This document shows, piece after piece, positions 30,701-39,108 of a DNA stretch of 64,000 nucleotides. The first letter of the stretch is position 1; each line of letters opens with the position of its first letter. The position numbers were made by a program, and so were the translations under genes. The notes under the pieces are model-generated. The model was not told the origin of the DNA, ran no database searches, and saw nothing but the letters and a program-made list of their open reading frames with translations. Origin of the DNA: CAYNSB01 sp964399625 (GTDB lineage: Bacteria > Planctomycetota > Phycisphaerae > Phycisphaerales > UBA1924); contig CAYNSB010000009.1 of NCBI GenBank assembly GCA_964399625.1, positions 21,618 to 85,617 of the forward strand. Direction: 5' to 3'.

Positions 30701-31208
30701 TGTTTGTGCCGACGGCGTTGTTGTAGAGATACGCGGCGTCCGAATCGCCGTTGCCGCCCGCGGCGGCCAGGCGCAGCGTGCCGTTGCCAGAGACCGTGAT
30801 GGGCCCGAGGAGGTCGAGGCGCGTGCCGTTGCCCGGAGAGGCCGGCGTGGAAATCTGGATCAATCCGCTGTTGCTGATGTTGCCCGCGACGAAGAGCGCG
30901 GCGTTATCGATGGGGTTGAGCGTTGCGTTTGCGTTGCTGACGGTGAGCGTCCCACACGAAACGTTGGCGTTCTGCAGCGAGACGGTGTAGGTGCCGGCGA
31001 CGCCGATGGTGACGTTCGTGCCCGCGGCGTTGGGAACTCCCGCGGGAGTCCAGCGTGCGGCGTTGAGCCAACTGTCGCTGACGGCCGCGGCCCAGGCGGA
31101 CTGCGCGTGCGCGGAGGTTGCCCCCACCGTGCAGGCGACGCCCGCGGCGGCGGCGAGCAGGTGCGGACGGAGACGACGATTCGAGAGATTCTTCATGGCG
31201 ATGCTCAC
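27783..31208 (-). CDS. giant secreted repeat protein (beta-solenoid-like) with C-terminal dockerin-like pair
   Basis: A 1141-residue exported protein. After a signal peptide (LLAAAAGVACTVGATSAHA) come degenerate repeats of about 190-200 residues built from recurrent strands: NNGT, SGNGTLRL / SGTGTIRL, YLYNN, GYGRVYVGLINNGT, FIDQPKTNNGTITATNGGF and FRGVTVTGN. This Asn/Gly/Thr-rich pattern resembles autotransporter or pectin-lyase-like beta-solenoids. The last 60 residues hold two copies of VPTLTAADFTxFLxxFRxG, each ending in a CD or GC pair, similar to dockerin-type anchoring modules seen in Phycisphaerae secreted proteins. No beta-barrel translocator is visible. Start is GTG 31208, about 6 bp after GAGGAG; an ATG lies four codons later. 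Likely surface-located; ligand unknown. Confidence 0.82.
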   Translation of the reverse strand: MSIAMKNLSNRRLRPHLLAAAAGVACTVGATSAHAQSAWAAAVSDSWLNAARWTPAGVPNAAGTNVTIGVAGTYTVSLQNANVSCGTLTVSNANATLNPIDNAALFVAGNISNSGLIQISTPASPGNGTRLDLLGPITVSGNGTLRLAAAGGNGDSDAAYLYNNAVGTNTLTNSAGHTIAGYGRVYTGIINNGTVNGDVNGKGLFFIQQPLTNNATVTASNGGFMQFRGVAVNQGSSGVCVSTNSSPVQFVNASASGGTLDGAGTSSGIQYFGTNSLNGVTLTNLNAINDNSSVHIGAAGVVNNGTWTVSSPGAPGNGTHIDADTPTSVTGTGTIRLQAAGSNGDSNSAYLYHNTNGANTLANGPAHSIKGYGRIYVGLINNGTVNADVSGKGLFFIEQPATNNGTMTASNGGFLQFRGVTVTGNPAAQIISSDAASPVQMVNATMSGGGFTTSGTGVFQYYQSNTLSNLTVNGTHQITDNSRAILATNLVNNGSWFINTPTAPGNSTRLDAGASVTISGTGTIRLQGNQSGIGDNDSAYLYNNANSANILTLGANQQLLGYGRVYVGLINNGTITADNPTLPGPANRGIFFIDQPKTNNGTITATNGGFVQFRGVTVTGNPAAQIISTDAASPVQMVNATMSGGGFTTSGTGVFQYYQSNTLSNLTVNGTHQITDNSRAILATNLVNNGSWFINTPTAPGNSTRLDAGASVTISGTGTIRLQGNQSGIGDNDSAYLYNNANSANILTLGANQQLLGYGRVYVGLINNGTINADNSPNAAGPASKGIFLMSEPKTNNATITSSNGGFWYVRGITLTNNGTLSSSNTTTSGGGFENCTISGGSLTNVSNQFFGTAGTATLDGVTITPGSGVQVNDNSTLNLGTGGITNNGTILVETLGAPGNTSRILTGVPATISGTGTVRLQATGFNNNSAYLWGNGATLTLGAGQTLTGTGRLFGTVVLNGTISPDQPFGTPTIYGSIQPQNNVTFGAGCTYNVQISPTPATTGYDSMQGSAAIAINGGTLNIAFQPGYVPNSGDQFDVIVGGGGVTGKFTTVNITGLGSYVGGPARVVYMADRVRVVMCYANADGSNVVPTLTAADFTAFLASFRAGDSFANCDGSTSVPTLTAADFTCFLTKFRTGCN
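28909..29882 (-). repeat. near-identical internal duplication, 588-bp period
   Basis: Bases 28909-29294 (386 bp) are identical to 29497-29882 by base-by-base reading, an offset of exactly 588 bp or 196 codons. The similarity extends about 80 bp further with a few substitutions (for example 29295/29883), while the first difference on the other side is 28908/29496. It encodes one solenoid unit duplicated in frame. Confidence 0.95.
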
Positions 31209-31358
31209 GGCGAACTCCTCTGTTCTCGGACTGCTTCGCCGCTACCGCTTTTGGGCGTCGCGCTCGTGTGCGGGACGTCAGGTCCGGCGAAAGTGGGTGA
31301 TCCAAAGGCCCTAGCGTGGTTGTGACGCGTTCTGACAGAATCCTCATGGGATCCGTGC

Positions 31359-31386
31359 TTGCGGCGTCTGTACGGTGGGGTACAGT
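31359..31386 (+). promoter_or_regulatory. promoter of the ECF sigma factor gene
   Basis: TTGCGG (31359-31364), 16-bp spacer, TACAGT (31381-31386). The GTG start lies 9 bp after the -10, so the transcript would be leaderless or nearly so. A short palindrome, TTCTG-A-CAGAA, lies upstream at 31330-31340. Confidence 0.5.
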
Positions 31387-31395
31387 CTCCCCGCT

Positions 31396-31983
31396 GTGTT
31401 TGCGCAAACCACCACCCATGTCAGCCTGCTGGCCCGACTGCACGACGGCAAGGACACGGCCGCGTGGCGGGAGTTCTGCGATCGGTACGAGGAACTGATC
31501 CGGGGCTTCGCACGTCGCCAGGGTGTCGTGGGCAGCGATGCGGACGACGTGGTGCAGGACGTGATGCTGTCGCTGACCAAGGCGATGCCGGGGTTCAACT
31601 ACGACGCGAGCAAGGGCAAGTTCCGCTCGTACCTCAAGACGATCGTGGTCCACGCGATTTCCGCCAGATCTCGTCAGAACCCGCGGGTCTCGGCGCTAGG
31701 GGAGGGCACGCAGACCGCTCCCGCGGCACCGGACGGGGGCGGCCAAGAGCCCTGGGAGGCGGAGTGGCGTCAGTACCACCTGAGGCAGGCGATGAAGGCG
31801 GTGCGCGCGGAGTTCAAGGCATCGGACCTGGCGGCGTTCGAGGGGTACGTCAACGCGGGGCGGGATCCGTCGAGTGTGGCGCGCGAGCTGGGAATGAGCG
31901 TGGACAGCGTCTATCAGGCCAAGTCTCGCATCCTTCGCAAGTTGAGCGAGACGATCGCGAGGCAGGTTGAGGAAGAGGGATGA
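31396..31983 (+). CDS. ECF-type RNA polymerase sigma factor
   Basis: A 195-residue sigma-70 family factor lacking regions 1 and 3. Region 2 is seen in SDADDVVQDVMLSLTKAM followed by FRSYLKTIVVHAI, and region 4 in SSVARELGMSVDSVYQAKSRILRKL (helix-turn-helix). GTG 31396 is taken as start; a GTG seven codons upstream is possible. The Ser/Thr kinase gene starts 54 bp downstream. Sigma factors paired with kinases of this style are frequent in planctomycetes and are thought to be controlled by phosphorylation rather than by an anti-sigma factor; none is encoded here. Confidence 0.88.
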   Translation: MFAQTTTHVSLLARLHDGKDTAAWREFCDRYEELIRGFARRQGVVGSDADDVVQDVMLSLTKAMPGFNYDASKGKFRSYLKTIVVHAISARSRQNPRVSALGEGTQTAPAAPDGGGQEPWEAEWRQYHLRQAMKAVRAEFKASDLAAFEGYVNAGRDPSSVARELGMSVDSVYQAKSRILRKLSETIARQVEEEG

Positions 31984-32037
31984 CTCGGGCGACGCGCGTG
32001 GCGCGTCGGAGCAACGCACCGGGAGAGCGAAGCGTCC

Positions 32038-34593
32038 ATGGCGATCGATCGACCCTCAAGCTGGTTCGAGGACCAGGACGTGCTCGTCGCGGAGCTCCGC
32101 CGTGGGAGTGCCGTGCCGCGGGGCACGCCGGAGATCCCCGGTTACGACAATTTGCGGGAGCTGGCGCGCGGGGGCCAGGGCGTGGTGTACACCGCAACGC
32201 AGCGCTCCACGCGCCGTGCGGTGGCGATCAAGGTGCTCCTCGACGGGGCGATCTCATCGGGAGCCGCGCGCCGGCGGTTCGAGCGCGAGATCGATCTCGT
32301 CGCGGGACTGCGCCACCCCAACATCGTCTCGGTGTACGACTCGGGCGTGACGGAGGACGGACGCCTGTATCTGGTGATGGAGCTGGTCGAGGGCGTGCCG
32401 CTGGACCAGGCGATGCGAGCCGGCGATGGCGGGATGCTCCCGATCCGCGAGCAGATCGGCGTATTCGCCGAGGCGTGCGACGCCGTGCATTACGCACACC
32501 AGCGCGGCGTGATCCATCGCGACCTCAAGCCCTCCAACATCCGGGTTGATCGCGCGGGGCATCCCAAGGTGCTCGATTTCGGGCTCGCCAAGGCCGCGGG
32601 GCTCGAATCGGCGCTGACCGTGGCGCCCGGGGGCCCGAGCGTTCTGAGCGTGAGCGGGCAGTTCGTGGGCAGTCTGCCGTGGGCGAGCCCCGAGCAGGCG
32701 GGCGGAAACCCGGACCTGATCGACCTCCGCTCGGACGTGTACGCGCTGGGCGTGATGCTGTACCAGGTGCTCACGGGCGAGTTCCCGTACGACGTGAGCG
32801 GGAGCCTGCGGACGACGCTGGACCACATCGCGGGTTCGCCGCCACGCCCGGCGCGCGCGCTTCGGCGCGGCGTGGACGATGAGCTCGAGACCATCCTGGG
32901 CAAGGCGCTCGCGAAGGAGGCCTCGCGTCGGTACCAGAGCGCGGGCGATCTGGCGATCGACCTGCGCCACTACCTGCGGGGCGAGCCCATCGCCGCCAAG
33001 CGCGACAGCGCGTGGTACACGTTGCGCAAGACCCTCCGGCGGTACCGGCTGCTCGCGGGCGCGTCCGGGATCGCGCTGGTGGCGATCCTTGGCGGATCGC
33101 TCGTGGCGGTGCAGCAGGCGCGGCGGGCGTCGAGCGAGCGAGACACGGCCCAACGCGAGCGCGACGTCGCGAAGCGGGCGCTGGCCCGGTCCGACGCCAC
33201 GGTGCGCTTTCTCAAGGACCTGCTTGGGGCCGCCTCGCCCAACGCGCAGGGTGGGGGCAAGGACGCGCGCGTCGTGGACATGCTCGATCGCGCGGCCTCC
33301 CAGATGGATGCGCAGTACGCGGGCGATCGCGCCACGCTGGCGAGCCTGCACGGCACGCTCGCCGATGCGTACTCCAAGCTCGATCTGACGGACAAGGGGC
33401 TCGAGCAGGCGCGCGCGGCGTATAACGTCCTGCGCTCGTTGCCCGAGTTCGGACCGGCGCACCCGGAGACGATCGCGGCCCACGGGAGCATCGGCTCGTG
33501 CCTTGTCGCCTCGGGCCAGTACGCCGAGGCGGTGAAGGTGCTCGAGGAGGTCGCGACGGAGCACGCGGGCCTCGCGAGCCCGCGTCCGATGGACGTGCTG
33601 AGCACGTACAGCGACCTGGGCATGTGCTATCGGCGTGTGGGCCGGTTCGATGACGCGGAGCGATCGTTCCAGAAGGCGTGGAGCGTGCTCCCCGAGTCCG
33701 AGCGGGATTCGGACAGCGCGATCTCGCTGGGCAACAACCACGCGACGCTCAAGCAAGTGGTGGGGGATCTGCCCGAGTCCGAGCGTCTGTATCGTCAGGT
33801 GCTCGCGTCGCTGGACCGGCGGAGCATGGGCGAGCAGGCCGACGCCGTCGTGATCGCGTCGAACCTCGCGCTCACGCTCATGTACCAGGGCAAGCACAAG
33901 GAGGCGGTCGAGGTGCTCGAGCCCAAGCGGGCCGCGTGCGAGCGGATCTTCCCGCCCGAGCACGTCACGCGGCTGATCTTCGCGAGCAACCTGGGCACGG
34001 CGTACCAGCGGCTGAAGGATTTCGACAAGGCGGAGCAGACGATGCGCCGCGCGATCGAGGCCCGCGAGGCCAAGACCGGTCCCGACGACGCGGAGCTGCT
34101 CACGACCCGCTCGAACCTGTACACGGTGCTGATGGACGCGAAGAAGTTCGAGGAGGCGGCGAGCGTGATCGCGGACGTCGTCGAACGCTCGATCCGCGTG
34201 CTGGGCGAGAAGCACCACACGACGCTCATCTCACGCAACAACCACGCGATCGTGCTCGATCGCCTGGGTCGTCTGGAGGAGGCGGAGGGTGAGATGCGGC
34301 GCGTCGTGGAGCTCTCGCAGCCCGAGCATGGCGTGTTCCCCGCGGGCGCTCCCGAGCCCCAGGTGTTCCGCAATGTGCTGGCAAACGTGCTGATCAAGGA
34401 GCGGAAGTTCGAGGAGGCCGAGCGCATCCTCCAGGACGTCATCGCGATCCTGCGGGCGCGCGTGGGCGAGAGCAACTCGAACACGACGTACGCGTACTCG
34501 TGCCTGGTGACGCTCTACACGAAGTGGGAGAAGCCCGCGGAGCTTGAGCGTGCCCGCTCGCTCTACGAGGCGTCCAAGGCCGGCGCGCACTGA
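32038..34593 (+). CDS. Ser/Thr protein kinase with transmembrane helix and TPR repeats
   Basis: An 851-residue Hanks-type kinase: glycine loop ARGGQGVVY (43-51), Lys65, HRDLKPSN (160-167), DFG (180-182), SPEQAGG in the activation segment and a conserved RSDVYALGVMLYQ helix. A basic segment precedes a single membrane helix (about 337-358), followed by a coiled stretch and then many TPR/Kinesin-light-chain-like units to the C terminus (for example YRRVGRFDDAERSFQKA and YQRLKDFDKAEQTMRRAIE). The TPR region is probably extracytoplasmic or acts as a protein-interaction platform. It directly follows the ECF sigma gene, the likely partner. GGGAGAG precedes ATG 32038. Confidence 0.93.
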   Translation: MAIDRPSSWFEDQDVLVAELRRGSAVPRGTPEIPGYDNLRELARGGQGVVYTATQRSTRRAVAIKVLLDGAISSGAARRRFEREIDLVAGLRHPNIVSVYDSGVTEDGRLYLVMELVEGVPLDQAMRAGDGGMLPIREQIGVFAEACDAVHYAHQRGVIHRDLKPSNIRVDRAGHPKVLDFGLAKAAGLESALTVAPGGPSVLSVSGQFVGSLPWASPEQAGGNPDLIDLRSDVYALGVMLYQVLTGEFPYDVSGSLRTTLDHIAGSPPRPARALRRGVDDELETILGKALAKEASRRYQSAGDLAIDLRHYLRGEPIAAKRDSAWYTLRKTLRRYRLLAGASGIALVAILGGSLVAVQQARRASSERDTAQRERDVAKRALARSDATVRFLKDLLGAASPNAQGGGKDARVVDMLDRAASQMDAQYAGDRATLASLHGTLADAYSKLDLTDKGLEQARAAYNVLRSLPEFGPAHPETIAAHGSIGSCLVASGQYAEAVKVLEEVATEHAGLASPRPMDVLSTYSDLGMCYRRVGRFDDAERSFQKAWSVLPESERDSDSAISLGNNHATLKQVVGDLPESERLYRQVLASLDRRSMGEQADAVVIASNLALTLMYQGKHKEAVEVLEPKRAACERIFPPEHVTRLIFASNLGTAYQRLKDFDKAEQTMRRAIEAREAKTGPDDAELLTTRSNLYTVLMDAKKFEEAASVIADVVERSIRVLGEKHHTTLISRNNHAIVLDRLGRLEEAEGEMRRVVELSQPEHGVFPAGAPEPQVFRNVLANVLIKERKFEEAERILQDVIAILRARVGESNSNTTYAYSCLVTLYTKWEKPAELERARSLYEASKAGAH

Positions 34594-34641
34594 ACGGCAC
34601 GCGAGACGCGCAAGAGTTGCGCACGCAATCACGCTCGCGCG

Positions 34642-35136
34642 ATGCCTCGCCGTGAAGACGGGGCGGTTCTCGGCCGATCCATGGACGCCGAGCCCAGCGC
34701 TCGGGACGGGGACCACACCATGGACGGCGCCAAGCCCCAAGATCTGTCGGTGCGTCAGCACGAGCGTCTGGCGTGCGATCTTGGCGCGCGCGTGACGATC
34801 TCGCCCGGGCATGGAGTACGTCTGTCGCGTCTGGCCCCGGGCGGCGGCGGTGAATTCGACGTGCGCGTGGTGGACGTGAGCCGCGGCGGGCTCGGGCTGC
34901 GGAGCGCCGTGTACCTGCCCCCCGCGTGCGTGCTCACGGTGCGCCTGCTGGGCGAGGGAGGAGCGCCAGCGTTCGAGTGCCTGGGCACGGTGCGGCGCGC
35001 GTCGATGATCGACCGTTCGCCGGCGTACTACGTGGGCGTGTCGACCGAGGCTCGCTCGCCCGAGCAGGAGCGAGCGATCGCGCAGACGATGGACGTGCTC
35101 CGCGTCGCGTTGTCGCAGGAGAAGCGGAGTGCGTAG
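34642..35136 (+). CDS. PilZ domain protein at the head of the secretion operon
   Basis: A 164-residue protein whose C-terminal 125 residues match the PilZ pattern: RQHERLACDLGARV (RxxxR-type) followed by VVDVSRGGLGLRS (D/NxSxxG). PilZ domains bind cyclic di-GMP, so this protein may couple the second messenger to the downstream ATPase. Three in-frame ATGs (34642, 34681, 34720) are possible starts; the domain begins about 10 residues after the last, so the first 26 residues may not be translated. Its stop overlaps the GspE/PilB start by 8 bp. Confidence 0.75.
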   Translation: MPRREDGAVLGRSMDAEPSARDGDHTMDGAKPQDLSVRQHERLACDLGARVTISPGHGVRLSRLAPGGGGEFDVRVVDVSRGGLGLRSAVYLPPACVLTVRLLGEGGAPAFECLGTVRRASMIDRSPAYYVGVSTEARSPEQERAIAQTMDVLRVALSQEKRSA

Positions 35137-36817
35137 CGACAACGACTTCGTTCTCGCGGCGCTGACGCAGGAGGGCACGCTCAAGCCCGCGGACGCCGAG
35201 CGCGCGGCACGCCACGCGCGGGAGCACAAGATCGGCGTGCCCGAGGCGGCGGTGGCGATCGGGGCGCTCACTCCGGCGCAGCTCGCGATCGCGCGGGCGA
35301 CGGTCGCCGAGTGCGCCTACGTGAATCTGGACCATTACGACGTGGACCTTCGGAACGCGGCGCTGCTCCCGCGGTCCGCGGCCGAGCGCCACGTCGCGTT
35401 CCCGCTCTTCAACGTGGGTCGGGTCGTGACGGTGGGCATGCTCGATCCGCTGGACCTGTCGGGCGTGGACCGCCTGCGCCAGCTGCTCAAGAGCGAGATC
35501 GAGGCCGTGCTGTGCGATCCGGATCAGCTCCGAACGCTGATCGAGCGGGCCTACACGATGGGCGTGGGCGAGCGCGCCCCCGTGCCCGAGGCCGAGCCCC
35601 TCGCGTCCGGAGTGGACGGCGATGAGCCGATCGTCGCGGCGGTGAACCAGATCATCGCCCGCGCGATCCAGGAAGGCGCGTCCGACGTGCACCTGGGGCC
35701 CGACGAGCACGAGCTGCACCTGCGTCACCGGATCGACGGCGTGCTCCAGACGCGCCAGGGCCCGCCGCTCTCGAGCCACGCGGGGCTGGTGCAGCGTCTG
35801 AAGGTGATGGCGAACCTCGACCTCACGCAGTCCCGGCGGCCGCAGGACGGCAAGTTCCGCTTCACGCACGCGGGCAAGCCGGTGGACATCCGCGTGAGCG
35901 TCATCCCGACCATCACGGGCGAGAACGTCGTGCTGCGCATCCTCGCCGGGGGCACGGGCGTGGGGTCGCTGTCGGACCTTGGCTTCCCCAACGATGTGCT
36001 CTCGCACGTGGAGCACATGCTGGACCATCCGCACGGCATGATGCTCGTGACGGGTCCGACCGGCTCGGGCAAGACGACGACGCTCTATTCATGCATCAAG
36101 CGGCTCAACACCCCCGAGCTGAACATTGTCACCATCGAGGACCCCGTGGAGATTCGCCTGCCGCTCGTGCGTCAGGTGCAGGTGCACGCCGAGATCGGGA
36201 TGACATTCGCCGGGGCGCTGCGCTCGATCCTGCGCCAGGACCCGGACGTGATCCTGCTGGGCGAGATCCGCGATGAGGAGACGGCGCGCATCGCGGTTCA
36301 GGCCGCGCTCACGGGCCACCTCGTGCTTTCGACGCTGCACACGAACGACGCGCCGGGCGCGATCGCGCGTCTGCGAGACTTTGGGGTGCCCGGCTTCGCG
36401 ATCAACGCATCGGTGCTCGGCGTGCTCGCGCAGCGGCTGGTCCGGCGGGTGTGCGCGGATTGCGCCAAGCCCTACGAGCCGGCCGCGGCGCTGGTCAGGC
36501 GATTCGTGGACCGCGCGGAGAAGGCGTCGTTCCACAAGGGCGCGGGGTGTCCTCGCTGCCTGGGCACGGGGACGCGCGGGCGCGTGGGAATCTACGAGCT
36601 CTTCGAGCTGACGCAGGAGGTTCAGCAGGCGATCGAGCGGGGCGCGTCGAGCGCCGCGATCCGCTCGATGGCGCTGGGGCTGGGCATGCGTCCCATGTGG
36701 ATGGACGGGCTCGAGAAGGCGTGCGTGGGAGTGACGACGCTCGAGGAGGTCGCCATGGTCGCCGCGGGCTCGCTCGCGGAAGATCGGGCGGCTCCGGACA
36801 TGAGGCTTAGCGCATGA
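35129..36817 (+). CDS. type II secretion / type IV pilus assembly ATPase, GspE/PilB family
   Basis: A 562-residue hexameric ATPase that powers pseudopilus or pilus assembly. An N-terminal MshEN-like region precedes the ATPase core: Walker A GPTGSGKTTT, Asp box NIVTIEDPVE, Walker B VILLGEIRDEETA, His box LSTLHTNDA and the zinc tetracysteine CADC...CPRC. Start is GTG 35129, inside the end of the PilZ gene, and its stop overlaps the next start as ATGA, indicating translational coupling on both sides. Confidence 0.95.
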   Translation: MRSDNDFVLAALTQEGTLKPADAERAARHAREHKIGVPEAAVAIGALTPAQLAIARATVAECAYVNLDHYDVDLRNAALLPRSAAERHVAFPLFNVGRVVTVGMLDPLDLSGVDRLRQLLKSEIEAVLCDPDQLRTLIERAYTMGVGERAPVPEAEPLASGVDGDEPIVAAVNQIIARAIQEGASDVHLGPDEHELHLRHRIDGVLQTRQGPPLSSHAGLVQRLKVMANLDLTQSRRPQDGKFRFTHAGKPVDIRVSVIPTITGENVVLRILAGGTGVGSLSDLGFPNDVLSHVEHMLDHPHGMMLVTGPTGSGKTTTLYSCIKRLNTPELNIVTIEDPVEIRLPLVRQVQVHAEIGMTFAGALRSILRQDPDVILLGEIRDEETARIAVQAALTGHLVLSTLHTNDAPGAIARLRDFGVPGFAINASVLGVLAQRLVRRVCADCAKPYEPAAALVRRFVDRAEKASFHKGAGCPRCLGTGTRGRVGIYELFELTQEVQQAIERGASSAAIRSMALGLGMRPMWMDGLEKACVGVTTLEEVAMVAAGSLAEDRAAPDMRLSA

Positions 36818-38016
36818 TCGCCGCGACCTACGAGTACGTTGCGATGGACCGTCGCGGGGAGCGCGTGCGTGGCGTGTCGCGCGCGCAGAACGAGAGTGAC
36901 GTGGTGCGCGAGGTCACGGCGAGCGGGCTCACGCCCATCAGCGTCCGCAAGGCGCGGATCAAGCGTGCGGGCTCGCGGCGCGTCCGCACCAAGGACATCG
37001 CCCAGTTCACCTACCAGCTCGGCGTGCTGATCAACGCGCGCATCCCGATCGGCGACGGGCTCCGCTCGATCGCCGAGCAGGAGGGGCCCGGCAAGTTCCG
37101 GGACATGCTGCTGCAGATGGCGATCCGGATCGAGTCGGGCGATCGCATCGCCGACGCGATGAAGGAGCACGAGAAGGTGCTGGGCAAGGTCGTGATCGAG
37201 ACGGTCGCGGCCGCGGAGCAGACCGGCAACCTCGTGAAGGTGCTCGAGTACCTCTCGGAGATGACCGAGCGCCAGATGGAGATGCGTCAGCAGGTCCGAG
37301 GGGCGCTGATGTACCCCGCGTGCGTGCTGGGCGTTCTGGCCCTGGCGGTGGTGTTCCTGGTCGGGTTCGTCGTGCCCAAGTTCGCCAAGATGTTCATCAG
37401 CCGCGGCATCGACCTGCCCATCTTCACCAAACTGTTGATGTGGCTGGGCGACTCGATGCAGTCGTTCTGGTGGCTGTACCTGGCGGTCGTGGTCGGCGCG
37501 TTCTTCGGAATCCGTCGTGCGTGGAAGCGTCCGAGAAGCCGGCGTGCGATCGAGCGCGGGTTCGACCGTGTGCCGATCCTGCGTGCGATCCTCAAGGGCG
37601 TGGCCGTTGCGCGGTTCGCGCGGGTCTTTGGTCTGAGCCTGGGAGCGGGGATCTCGCTGCTGGACGCGCTGGGCATGGCGGCCCGCGCCTCGGGCAGCTC
37701 GGGGCTGCACTCGGACATCGAGCGCGCCATCGAGCAGGTCCGCGTGGGCGGGAGGATGTCCGGCGCGCTGGCGATGGGGCAGTACCTTCCGCCGTTCGCC
37801 AAGCGGATGCTCAGCTCGGGCGAGGAGTCGGCGGAGATTCCGCGGATGTGCGGCGTGATCGCCCGCCACTACGAGCGGGAGACGAGCGCCCTGGCAAAGA
37901 ACCTCTCGACGGTGCTGGAGCCCGTCATGATCGTGCTGATCGCCGGCGTGGTGCTGGTTATCGCGCTGGCGATCTTCCTGCCCATGTGGAACATGGTCCA
38001 GGTGATGCAGCACTAA
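36814..38016 (+). CDS. inner-membrane platform protein, GspF/PilC family
   Basis: A 400-residue polytopic platform protein with two cytoplasmic T2SSF helical domains and three hydrophobic segments: about 165-190 (VLGVLALAVVFLVGFVVPKF), 213-235, and the C-terminal VMIVLIAGVVLVIALAIFLPMW. GLRSIAEQE and EPVMIVLIAG are typical. It links the ATPase to the pseudopilin inner-membrane complex. ATG 36814 overlaps the ATPase stop codon. Confidence 0.95.
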   Translation: MIAATYEYVAMDRRGERVRGVSRAQNESDVVREVTASGLTPISVRKARIKRAGSRRVRTKDIAQFTYQLGVLINARIPIGDGLRSIAEQEGPGKFRDMLLQMAIRIESGDRIADAMKEHEKVLGKVVIETVAAAEQTGNLVKVLEYLSEMTERQMEMRQQVRGALMYPACVLGVLALAVVFLVGFVVPKFAKMFISRGIDLPIFTKLLMWLGDSMQSFWWLYLAVVVGAFFGIRRAWKRPRSRRAIERGFDRVPILRAILKGVAVARFARVFGLSLGAGISLLDALGMAARASGSSGLHSDIERAIEQVRVGGRMSGALAMGQYLPPFAKRMLSSGEESAEIPRMCGVIARHYERETSALAKNLSTVLEPVMIVLIAGVVLVIALAIFLPMWNMVQVMQH

Positions 38017-38123
38017 CCCTAGAAAAAATCCTTTGGACTCGAAAGTCCGAGATGGTGCCGATCGATAGACACACTGGCTCGGGGGGTATCCCGAGTCACG
38101 ACTCGACCGAAAGGACTTGAGGC

Positions 38124-38549
38124 ATGAACGCTGTGACCCGCCGCAACCCCGTCGCCCGCGCCTTCACGCTCATCGAGCTGATCGCGGTCATCGTCGTGCT
38201 GGCGATCCTTGCCGGCGTGGCGATCCCCAAGTACATCGACTACACCGCGAACGCTCGCTCGGCGGCCGTCAAGGGCACGCTCGGCGGTGTCCGCAGCGCC
38301 ATCGCGAACTTCTACGCGAACGCCGCGGTCGGCGGCTCGCCCGCGTTCCCCACGCTGGTGCAGCTCCAGACGACCGGCACGGTGATGCAGGAGACGCTGC
38401 CCGCGAATCCCTACAACAACTCGGCGACCATCGCCGCCGCGACCTGGGCCGCGACGCCGCCCGTGTCGGGTGCCAACGGTTGGAACTACGACGCGACCGC
38501 CGGCAAGTTCTGGGCCAACAGCAACACGACCGGCGAGAACGCCTGGTAA
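38124..38549 (+). CDS. major pseudopilin, GspG-like
   Basis: A 141-residue prepilin: leader NPVARAFTLIELIAVIVVLAILAGVAIPKYIDY with cleavage before Phe and the conserved Glu5, then a short globular domain ending in NGWNYDATAGKFWANS, a GspG-like C-terminal beta region. It is the first pilin after a 107-bp gap that contains hairpins (38078-38095: CTCGGG/CCCGAG) but no clear terminator. AAAGGACTTGAGG precedes the ATG, so it may be strongly translated, as expected for the major subunit. Confidence 0.87.
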   Translation: MNAVTRRNPVARAFTLIELIAVIVVLAILAGVAIPKYIDYTANARSAAVKGTLGGVRSAIANFYANAAVGGSPAFPTLVQLQTTGTVMQETLPANPYNNSATIAAATWAATPPVSGANGWNYDATAGKFWANSNTTGENAW

Positions 38550-38556
38550 TCCAGCC

Positions 38557-39105
38557 GTGCTGGTCCAAACTCTGAAGAATCTCGCACGCCGCCCCGGTCC
38601 ACGGGGCGGCTTTACGTTGATCGAGCTGCTCGCCGTGCTCGTTGTCGTGAGCATTGTCTCCGCGATCGCGATCCCGGCGGTCACATCGATCACGACCGTC
38701 CGCGCGGCGGCCGCGCAGCGCCAGATCGTCCGTGATCTGACGTACCTCCGTGAGCGTGCCATCGCTTCGGGAACGCTCCATCGTGCTGTGTTCAGCGTCG
38801 CGTCGAATAGCTACGCGATGTACACCGTGCCCGGCACCAATCCCGCCAGCGCCACGCAGAACGCGATCACGCTGCCCAGCGCCTCGGCCGCGTGGGTGCA
38901 GTCGCTGAGCACCGGCGAGTTCGCGGGCGCCTCGATCACGGCGGTGTCCATCGGTTCCGGATCTTCCGTCACGTTCGACTGGAGCGGCGCGGCGTACGCA
39001 TCAAGCGGCAGCACGATTTCGTCCGATGCCACCATCACGCTCGCCGGCCCGCGCCGGGTTCTGATCCGCGGGCAGTCGTACCTCATCGAGGCCATCACCC
39101 CTTAG
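38557..39105 (+). CDS. minor pseudopilin, GspH-like
   Basis: A 182-residue prepilin with leader PRGGFTLIELLAVLVVVSIVSAIAIPAV and a Ser/Thr/Ala-rich globular region, ending in RRVLIRGQSYLIEAITP. The RQIVRDLTYLRERAIASG helix after the transmembrane part resembles GspH/FimT proteins. Start is the GTG at 38557; an open frame continues upstream but overlaps the GspG-like gene. The next gene starts 3 bp after the stop. Confidence 0.78.
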   Translation: MLVQTLKNLARRPGPRGGFTLIELLAVLVVVSIVSAIAIPAVTSITTVRAAAAQRQIVRDLTYLRERAIASGTLHRAVFSVASNSYAMYTVPGTNPASATQNAITLPSASAAWVQSLSTGEFAGASITAVSIGSGSSVTFDWSGAAYASSGSTISSDATITLAGPRRVLIRGQSYLIEAITP

Positions 39106-39108
39106 CCC

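Noticed and set aside
38078..38095. CTCGGG/CCCGAG hairpin as a terminator between GspF-like and GspG-like genes
   Set aside because: Only 6 bp and not followed by a T-tract; may at most modulate processing, so not listed separately.
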